Assembly (NCBI GenBank): GCA_037974665.1 | Contig: CM075768.1 | Coordinates: 3,560,501 to 3,624,500 of the forward strand | Direction: 5' to 3' | DNA: 64,000 bases | Origin: Ehretia macrophylla | Lineage: Eukaryota > Streptophyta > Magnoliopsida > Boraginales > Ehretiaceae | In this document: one piece after another, positions 11,441 through 22,878 of the stretch | Numbering within the stretch: the stretch's first letter is position 1 | Layout: the number at the start of each line of letters is the position of its first letter | The notes under the pieces: model-generated | The model's input: the letters and a program-made list of their open reading frames with translations, nothing else | Told to the model about the DNA's origin: nothing | Databases searched by the model: none | Program-made: the position numbers and the translations under genes

Positions 11441-14010
11441 AAAGAAAAAAAAAAGATCAATGAGCTACCCATGGAGGAGAAAGAAGAGAAGTAAGGGAAA
11501 AAGAAGAGAAAATGGAGGAGAAAATGGGATTTCTTGCTAGCCTTGCTCCATTTCTTGCTTCTCTTTGCATTTGTAGCTAAGTTAAGGTGAGGGGTTTTGC
11601 ATATTTGTCTTTTTCTTGAATGTTTAGAAATGGTAAGTTTGTATTAATGTTAAATAAAATTGTTTTATGCTTGATTCTAGCTAGTGAAGTTGATTACTAA
11701 GTAGATTATGTGTAGACTAAGTGTTAATGTTAGCTAAACTTGGATATTTTAGCTTATTAGTTGATGTTGTTGTTAATGTTGAAGATGAAGCTTGATGAAG
11801 CTTATGAGTTTGTGAAATTGTGTGAATGAGTATTGAACTAAGCTAAAAGAAGTAATATCAAGTGTTATACTCATGCAATGCAAGCAAAATGAGCTAAGTT
11901 CACATTTTTGTGTGTGTGTGTGTTCTATTTTGTGGGAAAATTTGTGCAACAGTTTTGTAGGGCTCGTTTGACATAGTAAACGTTCTTGGAATTGAATGAA
12001 ACTTTTATAGTAGCTAGATGTCTTAGTGTAGAACAAACGTTTTTTTGGAGCAAGAGTTAATTCAATCATTTTAACCCTTTGACAAAGACATTTTCGTAAG
12101 GTAGCATGAAATTGCTGAAACTGGCAGTTAGGAGTAGTTGTATGAAAAGGTCATAACTTATGAAATTTAACTCGGAATTTAGCTCTCTTTGATCCTAAAA
12201 CTATCTACACTTGAAGAGATTCGTTTATACATAAAGAAAATAATATTTGGAGGTCATTAGTATAGGCAACTGATTTGATAAAGTTAAGCTTCCTCTAGAA
12301 ATTGAAAAATGTCTTAGTTAGATTGTTAATTGATATTGTTAATTGGTATTACCGAATGGTGGAATTGCTATTTTATGGTACTAAATGATAATTCATTGCA
12401 TGCTAGTTGGCTTGAATCTTCTTGTGTTCTATTGAGGTATTTAGTTTGGTTACATTGTTATTTTGATTGAATATGAAAGCTAGATATTGAATAAATGCAT
12501 TGCTATCTTTATGCTAGTGGTTGCTTGGCAAAGATTGAGTATAATGAATGAATACTTGGGCTTTATATTGAATTAGTACAATGTTAAACTAGTTTTGTTG
12601 CACAAATGATTTGATTGTTATATTATGTGTTAAGTTATGTTTTAATGATTTTTTGTTGGTATGACATGATTTATATTGATTAATCTTGAGCTTTAGAGGA
12701 GTTTTAAGGAGCTAAGTAATAGTCTTGATTGAAAATGAATAGACTAATTGCTAAAGAATGCTTTGTTGCTTAAATGTGATTGAATTGAAACTATGCATAG
12801 AATTGGAATATGTTACTGCTTATATGAATTGCTATTGTTAAGTGTAAGGACAACCTACTTTGTTCATCCTCATTTACGTGCTTATCTATTTGTATGTTAA
12901 TGCTATCGAATTGCGTGTTAAGTGTTATATCGTGTTACGTGTTGTTTATTTTTAAATATTCATATGTGCGAGAGCTAAGTGCTATACCAAGAAGCGGTGG
13001 GAGCTACCTCTAGAGTCTCGTACATATCTTGCTATCTTATTTCTCGTGTCTATCGTTGTCTTGGTTATGCAACCATTTCAGGACGGATTTGTTGGGCCTC
13101 CCTGGGCGGCATTGGGCTTGTCAGTGGTTGCTCGACCTCTGTACCCTATTCCCTCTCTCGTTAAGGATGCCGCCCTAGGAGAGTTAGGTCATAGGATAAT
13201 GGGGTGTTACATCTGGAGTACCCCCAATCGTGTATAGGGATGTTAGCTATGCTATCGTTATTGTATCGAGATCGTGATCTTGTTTGTGCTTGTGGCTCGA
13301 GGTTCGTGCTCATGAACGAGATCGTATCCTTTTTAAAATATGTGTTATTGATTATAAAGTCTAAAGGATTGTCTCATATTATTGTATATTTTCGTGTTGG
13401 TTATTGTGCTATGTTGTTCTTTATATAGCTTGTTTATATGCATTGCACGAAAAGACTTTCAAATCTTCCCTGCATTTATTTCTCCCCCTCACTAAGCATT
13501 GTGAATGCTCACCCTTTTCATCTATCATGTTTCAGGTTGTAGAGAAAGAAGAAGTTGAAGCCTTTTCTTGATTGCTTGAGTTTGGATGCTTGTGTTATGT
13601 GATCAAATATATTGTAAAGTGAAGTCTTAGTTGATTTTATGACTTTGTAACCATTTTGAAGTCTAGTAGTCTTGTATATAATTCATGTTTGTAAGGCTTG
13701 TAAATTAGAGTTGGATATCTAATAAGTGGCCTGTAATAGGCTTATCTAATTGCTTTAGTTAGTAGATGTTAGTTTAGAATGCTTGAGTATAATTTGTCAT
13801 GGCAAAAGAAGCTAGAACTATCTTATGAATTTGAATGGAACTTTGTATATGTTGTAGTTGTTGTATGTTGTGGAAATCTTCTTTGTGCAGGTTTTGGTTT
13901 GGCCTAGATACAGGAGAAACTCCGTCTGTTTTTTCTCATTGTTCATGCCTTAGGAATTGGATTAGGTTGCAATTATTGGTCCTGATTCCATGAGGGATCG
14001 GGGCATTACA
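11441..14010 (+). repeat. Old LTR (copy F), right part
   Basis: Continues 3084-3975 after the element 1 target duplication and ends GGGGCATTACA at 14010. Its last about 130 bases (13885-14010) are alignable by eye, on the opposite strand, with the start of the solo LTR at 42288 (shared words include CAGGTTTTG, CTCCGTCTGTTTT and GGGGCATTACA/GGGGTGTGACA). No primer site follows, so it is a solo LTR or a remnant. There is no credible gene; open frames around 12979-13428 are short and lie in LTR sequence. Confidence 0.65.
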
Positions 14011-14180
14011 CAAAGTGTTTCTACAGGAAGAACCTGCAATTTATTCATTGTTTGCCGATCAATCCAGGAGTTCGGTCAAAAGGTTAGGGTCATCCAGATC
14101 TTTTTTTTTTACGATAGCACTCATGTTTTATAACAGGGTACAAATTTAGGCTCTTAATCCAATCATCTCTATCCACGTAT
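14011..14180. other. Short intergenic spacer
   Basis: Only a T-run near 14101; nothing else recognised. Confidence 0.4.
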
Positions 14181-15569
14181 TGTCACACCCTACCCCCGAC
14201 CCATCGCTAGGTAAAAGATGAAACGTGACGACATGTAATATTAATACTTGTAAGATCACCATTTGCCTACCTAACAATTCATATAACATCCACAAGTAAC
14301 TTCCAAAAGGGTGCCTAAGTATTAACATAATAAGATTTCTTCCACGTGCTAATATATACAAGATCTAGGTTCCTAACTAGCATAGGATACAATCCATCAA
14401 TACCTCTTAGATCTCAAAAGAATATGTGCTAAGTTAGGTACAACTAGTGATCCACAAGTTTAGTATTATAGTACAAGTCCAAAAGAATATTACAATACAT
14501 AAAATTATTCAACATCAACATAGTTCTCAACATCAAGGACAAACATCCACAACAAACATGGTCACAGCAAGCAGAAATCTGACTCGTCACACAAATAAGC
14601 CTCGCCTTCAGCTTGAGTCACTGGCTCAGGCTCGAACTCACCTGAAAGTATCATAAAGAGGGGTGAACTAAACAACTCATAGCTTAGTGAGGGCAAAAAG
14701 GAATGGGGATTTTCGCAAGGTTTTAGCCTTTGATACCCGTTTGTGAAAGTGATGTCATGCATATAGATCACAGTTAATAGCAGGGAGTAGTGATAGGATA
14801 ACAACACATAACTCTATTCCCCAAGGACCTCAAGGGACCAAACGAGAGTAGGATACCATATATCAAAGGATACAAGAGCTCGAACTGTTGTTAGAGATGG
14901 CCAGTATCGAATCAGCTTCCAATATAAACCCAACACACTAGTAGATAAGGGCACTCCGGAGGCAACCCAACCCACATTAGCTGAGTCCGTCCTGGCAAGC
15001 CCAATGCCACCCAGGTGGCCTAGAACTTCCACCATGGTATTTATTAGCTCATTTGTATAATATATTAACCTTCTATCTCTCCAAGAAGACACACCGAGTG
15101 AGAGAGGAGTTCAAGTATAGCAAACAAGCACAGAAGCAACAAAGTAGGTTGCCACTCGTTAGTAATAGCAATTTAACACATAATAGTATAGACATGATCT
15201 CAACAGAGTTCACTGAGCATACAAGCATGCATTAAATGACCAACCAAGTAGGATTCCTCCGATAGCTAGGCATAGTCATGAAAGCACAAGAAGTTCATGA
15301 TGAATCGATGTTCATAACTAGGTTCTAGTGTAATGTATTTACAGGTATAAGGTAAAGACTAATTTACATGCTCGATGGTTACCAATTAAAAGCTCACAAA
15401 TGTCCATGAAACAAGTTAGAAGCAATGAAACAAAATGTGCAAATAAAGGGGCAAAAATGGCTATGTATGGAAAGGAAGACAGGGGAGTTGGGTGAGGGAA
15501 TCAGTCGAGGGCCTCGACCTACTCCCTTGACCGACTCCTACTGGTTGAGTCGGACGAGGGGAGTCGGTC
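14181..15569 (-). repeat. Old LTR (copy G), first piece
   Basis: Begins TGTCACACCCTACCCC as read on plus, the shape of an LTR 3' end read backwards. It is interrupted by element 2, whose target duplication CGGTC is at 15565-15569, and continues at 25318. Three pieces (14181-15569, 25318-25721, 31419-31670) add up to about 2 kb. The limits are supported by TG/CA-type ends, but no target duplication around the whole LTR was found. Confidence 0.6.
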
Positions 15570-17883
15570 TGTCACGCCCCAATATAAACAACAACATACA
15601 ACACAACCATATTATACAATAAAACATCCTCGTTATACGCCTCCGTTCCAACATGACATACAATACCTCAACTTTATCATACATTTCAAAAATAATTTGA
15701 GACACAACTACAATTTAAACATAGACAAAAGAAAGCCACTAAATTAACATCGTTAGGATCATCATCTTATCAACAACTATTACACTAAGAACCGTAAAGC
15801 ATATAAAAGTCTATTAAACTAATATACATGACGTTTAACAACATAGAATCATGGATAAGACTCAGGGACATATGACTCATCCACGAAAGGCACGTTTTCC
15901 ACATTCTCCTCTTCAGGAGGCACGTACCCGTAATCTTGTGAAAGTACACCTGAAACATGCATTAATAGAGAGTGAGCTTATATACATAAGCCCAATGAGG
16001 ATCCGATAGAACTCGACAGTATTCACTACACTCCTTGGATTTAGTCCTTTGAGCAAGTAAACACACAACAACAATAATCACATAAATAATGCTATCATCA
16101 CATAACTATATAACCAATCAATAAGGATACTCTATTTGGTGTAGCTCCAAACGCCATCACGATCTCAACCGTTCTTCTTATAACTCCCCATTACTCACGC
16201 ACCCGAGGTACCTCACTAGCCCCTTCCCTCCATGACATCTCCGTCATGCGAGCTGGGGGTAGCCTATGGCAGTCATGCCGTTATCAACCCGACAGCCCGA
16301 CGCTGCCCGAGAGGTGGCACACACATACCAAGACTCCATATTCATCAATCATCATGCAAGCATAAATCAATCAATCAATTGGGAGATCAGCAACAAGAGT
16401 GCCCGATTCCCGCATTCAATAATAATCAATCAATAACATCAATATAACATCAATATTAAATTAAACAACAAACAACGTAGTTAGATGACAAAGTAGGCCA
16501 TCTAACCGGACATGCATAATATACATAATTAAACCCTAAATTACTCAACAACGACTCACCATTCATCACTCGAACACTACCCAACCATCTAAGGCATCGT
16601 TCAAGAAATTAAAGAATGACAACCTAAACTTCTAAAATTCATAACTTACAATCTATTAATCCAAACATTGCCAAATCAGTTCCTATCACTCACCCATTCA
16701 ACCTACTACATTAGCCCTCTCGGAAATCCACCATAACACCTCTAAATCATGCCCGATAACCCTAAAACCCTAAGATGTCATGGCTGGATTTTCCGGATTT
16801 TCACACAAACAATGTAATCGAAAATTCGGCATTACAACAGCGCTAATACGTAATTATCAAGTATTTAGAAATCGACGGCAATCGATTTCGATCAACACAA
16901 CTCAATTAAATCAACTTTGAACATTTTAATCAAAATTAAATACCCGGAAAATAAAAATTATGCTATATCTGACAGAAATTCGTAGTATTAGTATATAATG
17001 ATCCCTAGCATGCAAGGAGCAATAATCTATCATCAGATTTCAATTCTAACGGTTCAATCTTCATTTATACGCAAAAACACAAAAATGACATTTTGAGATC
17101 TAGAATTTTTCTCTCACCTTAGATGCGATATAAGCCTAGGAATGCGTGCAATGCGTGCCCAACAAGCAGAATCCAAGTCGGTGCGAAGTTTCACGGACAA
17201 AAACTAGGTTTTTCTTTGAAAAATTGGATTGAAAGCTTGAGTTTTCTTTCTTCTCTTTTCTCCCTCAACCCCTCGGCAATGTGTGTGTGTGTGATGGTGT
17301 TTTTGTGTTGTGTGAGTGTGTGTTGAGGACATTAGCTTAAATGGTCAATTATTTAATTAAAGTCAAAGTTATTTTAATAGGTATTTTTGTGTTTTTAATG
17401 TCTTTAATTGCATTTTAATGCTCACCAAATTAAAAATAGTTATGCAACCCCCAAGATATCTCAAGTGGATTATTTTTAGGTGACAAGAAGTTTTACATTC
17501 AAAGAATTCCACCCGAGTCGGCTTAAAACTCGATTTTCGCAAAAGTCGGTGTAAAAACCCTAATAAATTCTTAAGCCGATTTTAAAACCGTTTTCATCAA
17601 ACACAGGTCTATTAAAGTCCGTGGACTAGGTCTAGAAGGGTTAAAAAGACCAGTTTCAAAATTATAGCGGACGTGTTTCGAAAACACTATTCACTGAAAA
17701 TCGACGATAAAATTTCTGACTCCGTTTTTGATGAAAATTTCATGAATGCACATTTAGCACGTATTAGAAGTATTGAAATCAAAATTATAACTTTCTAGGT
17801 CCTATAGCACATAAACAGATCATATGCACGCAAAACGAGGTAAAACACGTAAAACGAGATAAGCAAGAAAGTGGGGTTTCACA
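15570..17883 (-). repeat. Element 2, 3' LTR, with a 120-base deletion
   Basis: 2314 bases. Directly after TGTCACGCCCC it jumps to AATATAAAC, missing what the 5' LTR has at about 22890-23009. Otherwise it is almost identical to the 5' LTR by eye. Confidence 0.92.
15977..15984 (-). promoter_or_regulatory. TATA box of element 2, 3' LTR
   Basis: TATATAAG on minus, same context as in element 1. Confidence 0.6.
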
Positions 17884-17898
17884 TTCTCCCCCCCTTAT
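17884..17898 (-). other. Polypurine tract of element 2
   Basis: ATAAGGGGGGGAGAA on minus, abutting the LTR. It is read as coding sequence by the end of pol. Confidence 0.88.
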
Positions 17899-17901
17899 AG
17901 A

Positions 17902-17919
17902 AATTTCGTCCTCGAAATT
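17902..17919 (-). other. Hairpin next to the polypurine tract, element 2
   Basis: AATTTCG, loop AGGA, CGAAATT on minus. Compared with elements 1 and 3 both stem arms differ in a matching way. Here it also encodes the pol residues NFEDEI. Confidence 0.75.
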
Positions 17920-20442
17920 CTTACTTGATGTACGGAATAGATCTGGGTATTGTTGCTGCATCTGATCTCGTCTCTCCCACGTAGCTTCCTCAATGCCGTG
18001 ATGCTTCCATAACACCTTAACCATCGGAATCCTCTTCGACCTCAACTCTCGGTCCATCTGATCTAGAATACGAATCAGACGCTCGTCATAAGTCAAATTC
18101 TCACGAAGCTGTAACGGCTCTGGCTCAAGAATATGAGAAGGATCCGGATTGTATTTCCGCAAATTAGACACGTGAAACACATCGTGGACATTAGAGAAGT
18201 TCTCCGGTAAAGCCAACCGATATGCCAACTTACCAACCCTGCCAGTAATCTCAAACGGCCCAACAAATCTCGGACTCAGCTTACCACCTTTACCATAACG
18301 AACAAACCCCTTTCGAGGAGACAATCTCAAGAAAACCCGATCTCCAACTGCAAACTCCAAGTCTCGACGACGCTTATCAGCATAACTCTTGAATTTACTC
18401 TGCGCCGTAAGCATTCTCTGCCTGATCAACTGAACATTCTCGATCTTCTCAAGAAGTTCTGGCATAATAGTCGGATCAATAGTCTTCATCTCTCCTACCT
18501 CGTCCCAATATAAAGGTGAACGGCACTTACGACCGTAAAGAGCTGCAAAAGGTGCCATCCCAATAGTAGCTTGATAACTATTGTTATAGGCAAACTCGGC
18601 AAGTGGTAGATGTTTCTCCCAGTTCTTCCCGAAGTCCAGAACACAAGCCCTAAGCATATCTTCCAGAATCTGAATAGTCCGCTCAGACTGACCGTCGGTC
18701 TGTGGATGATACGCTGTACTGAAGTTCAACTGAGTACCTAAGGTCTCCTGAAGTTTCTCCCACAAACGAGAAGTAAATCGAGGATCTCGATCAGAGACAA
18801 TACTAGATGGAATACCGTGAAGTCTAACAATCTGATCCAGATAGAGATCCGTCAGCTTTGTAACCTCATCTCCCAACCTCATGGCAATAAAATGAGCTGT
18901 CTTCGTCAAACGATCCACGACAACCCAAACTGCATCATTACCCCTCGGTGATCTAGGCAAACCAGTGACGAAGTCCATCGTAATATGCTCCCATTTCCAC
19001 TCTGGTATAGCCAACGGCTGAAGCAAACCTGCTGGTCGTTGATGCTCGGCTTTCACTCTCTGACAAGTCAAACATCTAGACACAAACTGAGCAACCTCCC
19101 TTTTCATGTTGTTCCACCAGTAATGCTGTTTCAAATCCCGATACATCTTGGTTCCACCGGGATGAATAGTATATTTAGAATTATGAGCTTCCTCCAGAAT
19201 ACCTCGTCTCAAGCCCGGTTCATCGGGAACACAAACCCTGTTCCGAAACCGAAGAATACCGTCCTCATGCACTTTGAAGTCAGACTGATCATCAGTGATC
19301 TGATCCTTGATCTTCTGAAGGTTAACATCAAGCTGCTGAGCTTCCCTGATCTGAGACAACAATAAAGGCTGAATACGGAGATGTGAACACATCACCCCAA
19401 CCTGAGTGAACTCTGGTCTCCAATAACTAAACTCCTCAAGAACCTCCCACTTTTTGACAGCCAAACAAGAAATACTAGCCTTCCGGCTGAGAGCATCTGC
19501 TACAACATTTGCCTTTCCAGGCAGATAATTGATAGAACAATTATAATCTCCAAGAAGCTCCATCCACCTCCGCTGGCGCATATTCAACTCCTTCTGTGAG
19601 AATAAATACTTAAGACTCTTATGATCAGTGAAAATCTCGAACTTACTGCCCCACAGATAATGACGCCACTTTTTCAGTGCGAAGACAACTGCTGCCAACT
19701 CAAGATCATGAGTCGGATAATTCACCTCATAAGGCTTCAACTTCCTGGAAGCATAGGCAATAACTCGGCCATCCTGCATAAGAACACATCCCAAGCCCTC
19801 CTTGGATGCATCGCTGTAAATGACCATATTATCGGTCCCCTCTGGTAGAGCAAGTACTGGAGCGGTAGTTAACCTCTTTTTCAACTCCTGAAATCCACTC
19901 TCACACTTCTCGTCCCAATTAAAGATAGTCCGTTTCTGAGTCAACTTAGATAGTGGCCCCGCAATCTTTGAGAAGTCCTTGACAAACCTACGGTAATAAC
20001 CCGCCAAGCCAAGAAAACTACGGACATCAGTAACACTCTCTGGCCGCTTCCAAGACATCACCGATTCAATCTTAGTGGGATCTACAGAAATACCACTCTG
20101 TGTAATAACATGGCCAAGAAAAGAAATCCGTTGCAGCCAAAATTCACATTTGCTGAACTTGGCAAACAACTGATGCTCCTGCAACTTCTCCAATACAAGC
20201 CGTAGATGTTGCTCGTGCTCCAATTCAGATTTAGAATAGACCAAGATATCATCAATAAAAATCACCACGAACTGGTCCAAGTACGGCTGAAAGACTCGAT
20301 GCATAAGATCCATGAATGCTGCCGGTGCATTAGTCAAACCGAAGGGCATGACAACAAACTCATAATGCCCATACCGAGTCCTGAAGGCAGACTTCGGAAC
20401 ATCCTCCGCGCGAATCCGAAGCTGATAATACCCCTGCCTCAA

Positions 20443-20478
20443 ATCAAACTTAGAATAGACTTTGGCTCCCTGAAGTTA
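20443..20478 (-). pseudogene. Nonsense break in element 2 RT
   Basis: A TAA at 20476-20478 (minus) interrupts RT just after the [12 protein letters not shown] segment. The frame is unchanged on either side and the 11 sense codons after the stop still read as RT, so a single substitution explains the break; the first in-frame ATG after it is at 20442. Confidence 0.93.
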
Positions 20479-22608
20479 ATCAAACAACTCATCAATCAGT
20501 GGCAAAGGATATTTATTCTTGATAGTCACCTGATTCAAACAACGGTAATCAATACATAACCTCAAAGTACCATCCTTCTTCTTCACAAATAAAACAGGAG
20601 CTCCCCAAGGTGAAGAACTCTGCTGAATAAATCCTTTCTCCAACAACTCCTGTAACTGAGTCTTCAACTCTTTCAACTCAGCTGGTGCCATCCGGTACGC
20701 CGATTTAGAAATAGGTTGAGTACCGGGAACAAGATTAATCACAAACTCGATATCCCTCTCAGGCGGCAACCCTGGCAACTCCTCGGGAAATACATTAGGA
20801 TATTCCCGGATAATAGGGACTTCCTCTAGCTGTAGCTTAACAGATGGCTTGTTGATCAAATAAGCTAGATAACCCGAACACCCCTTACTCACCAACTTAA
20901 CGGCTTTAGTTGCTGAGATAACAAAACTCGTCTTAGCACCCCGGTTACCCGCTACCTCAACTACTGGCTGATCTGGCAAACGAAACTGTACTACCTTGGT
21001 TCTACAGTTCAACTGGGCATCATACTTAGAAAGCCAATTCATACCCAGAATAACATCATACCCCCGGATAGGAAATAAAATAAGGTCCGAAGGAAAATTA
21101 TGCCCCTTAACATGTATTAAACAATCCTTACATACTAAGCCAGTAACATACTTATCAGTCAAAGAGGTACTAATTTCAACCACATAAGGCAATCTTTCAG
21201 GTTGCAATTTAACACGTTGCACACAAGCAGGAGTAATGAAAGAATGCGTAGCACCAGAATCAATCAACACTTTAACAAGTTGATCAAGTATAAGGAAGTT
21301 ACCTTCCACAACTGCAGTCTCCTCAGGCATCTCCTCTAAATCAACTGCATAAGCCCGAGCTTGAACCCGCTGCTGCTGTGGTACACTGCCCGTAGGCCTA
21401 CCCTGGTAACCCTGAGTCGCTGCCCGACCCTCAGTCCTCGCATATTTAGGGCAATCCTTCGCCCTATGCTCGCTGCTACCACAACCCAAACATGTCCCTG
21501 CCTTTACCCTGCAGTCGGACTCTACATGCCCTGGGCGCTTGCAGTAATTACACTGCGATGATGTGGCACTAACACTGCCCCTAGAATAACCAGAAGCTGA
21601 AGAAGCAGCTGATACAGCCTGCTGCTGAGGTCTCACCACACTAGGCCTATACTGACCCTGAGACTGGGCTGGCCTATACTGAGTCTGAACCTGATATGGC
21701 CTCTGCTGAAACTGAGGCCGATAGTAACTCTGCTGACCCTGTGGCCTAAAAGAACCCTGCTGGGCTGGTGGCCTGTAGACAACCTGCTGTACTGGAGGCC
21801 TATATAAAACCTGCTGGCCCTGCGGCTGATACGGCCTTTTACTCGGCTGACTGGAGACAATCTGATCCCCTTTCCTCTTCTCTAATCTAGAAGCTGCCTC
21901 AAAAGCCTCAGTGAAAATATCATAACGATTCAGAGCCATCACATCCTGAATCTCGGGCCGCAACCCCAACATAAACCTGCGAGTCCTCCGCTCCTCGTCT
22001 GCCACATACTCCGGTGCATACCGGGACAATCGAGTAAATGGGGCCTCATATTGAGCCACTGTAGCATCTCCCTGGACCAAGGCTAGAAACTCGGCCTCTC
22101 TCCGTTCCCTGCAAATCCTCGGGACATACTTTGCTCGGAAAGCCATCAGAAAGGTACCCCAAATATAAGGAATACCCTGTGCCGCCCAGCTAGTCCTTAC
22201 CGTGCGCCACCACTCCTCTGCCTCGTCATCTAACAAATACACGGCAAAAGAGACTTTCTGCTCATCAGTATAGCCAAGTGGATCATAAATCTTCTCCAAC
22301 TTGCTAATCCATACCTCCGCCTTCCTATCATCCGGCTCCCCCTGAAATCTCGGTGGGTGATATCCTAAAAAATCCTTCAGGGTACCACGCCCGTGGTTAC
22401 CACCCTGAATATTCAGAAGCTGAGCCTGCATAGCCTGATTCTGGGCAGCCTGCCCTGCTAATAACTGTGCCTGACTAGCCACTAACTCTGCAATCCGCTC
22501 CATAGCTGCTCCAAATCGGTCATCACCCCCGTCACGGCCCGGTGCCACATTACTCGGAGTCTCATCAGTCATCTCAGACCTACCTCTGGTTCTCGGTCGA
22601 CCGGCCAT
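20476..22608 (-). pseudogene. gag-pol: Element 2 gag, protease and RT start
   Basis: The start chosen is ATG at 22608 ([10 protein letters not shown]), because element 3 has the same start and the open frame upstream is leader sequence. Residues from that Met: gag core about 80-245 ([25 protein letters not shown]); a Q/Y/R/P-rich repetitive linker about 262-330; two CCHC zinc knuckles, CX2CX4HX4C at 353-366 and 373-386; aspartic protease active site DSGATHS from D450; then the N-terminal fingers/palm of RT, with [13 protein letters not shown], up to the stop at 20476. Gag packages RNA and the protease cuts the polyprotein in the particle. No frameshift separates gag and pol, as expected for this clade. 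Confidence 0.93.
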
Positions 22609-22668
22609 TCTACTAATCAAAGAGTTAGCACAGTTATAGCACGTAGACAGGTTATAAACAACTATTAC

Positions 22669-22760
22669 CACATAAATAACAAACTCATATAAAACACATA
22701 AACAAATTGATCACATAATCACATAAGCACTTAAATCACATAATCACTTAATCAATTAAT
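22669..22760 (-). repeat. CACATAA array in the element 2 leader
   Basis: Five copies of CACATA as read on plus, between the primer site and gag. It is the short counterpart of the array in element 1. Confidence 0.7.
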
Positions 22761-22859
22761 CATACCAATACATATTTCATTTTTCTTTCCTTTCATACAT
22801 ATTTCATGCTAAGACCATTACCCACATTCCGAGAATACCCCGGCTGACAACTAACATGA

Positions 22860-22871
22860 GCTCTGATACCA
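22860..22871 (-). other. Primer binding site of element 2 (initiator Met-tRNA)
   Basis: TGGTATCAGAGC on minus, seven bases inside the 5' LTR end. Confidence 0.93.
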
Positions 22872-22878
22872 CTTAAAC

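Larger units (their letters stand above)
17785..20442 (-). pseudogene. pol: Element 2 pol, part 2: RT (C-terminal part), RNase H, integrase, chromodomain-like tail
   Basis: An open frame of 885 codons downstream of the stop at 20476-20478 and in the same frame as gag. Residues: RT catalytic FIDD at 62-65; RNase H acidic residues D211, E248, D273 and D316; integrase HHCC zinc residues H420, H427, C457, C460; integrase catalytic D490, D551, E587 with exactly 35 residues between the last two; the GDRVFL region from about 700; and a chromodomain-like segment at about 804-836 ([14 protein letters not shown]), typical of plant chromoviruses and thought to guide integration. The frame runs on through the polypurine tract and 99 bases into the LTR before its stop at 17785-17787. 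It cannot be translated as one polyprotein with gag because of the upstream stop. All catalytic residues looked for are present, so decay is slight. Confidence 0.93.

Noticed and set aside
3084..14010. Target duplication for LTR copy F (TGAAG versus CAAAG)
   Set aside because: Only three of five bases agree; start of the LTR remains uncertain.
18985..19365. Plus-strand frames within element 2
   Set aside because: Antisense shadows of the gag-pol frame.
21633..21860. Arg/Ser-rich frame overlapping gag (also 51177-51404)
   Set aside because: Alternate frame of the repetitive Q/Y/R/P linker; its repeat pattern follows gag.
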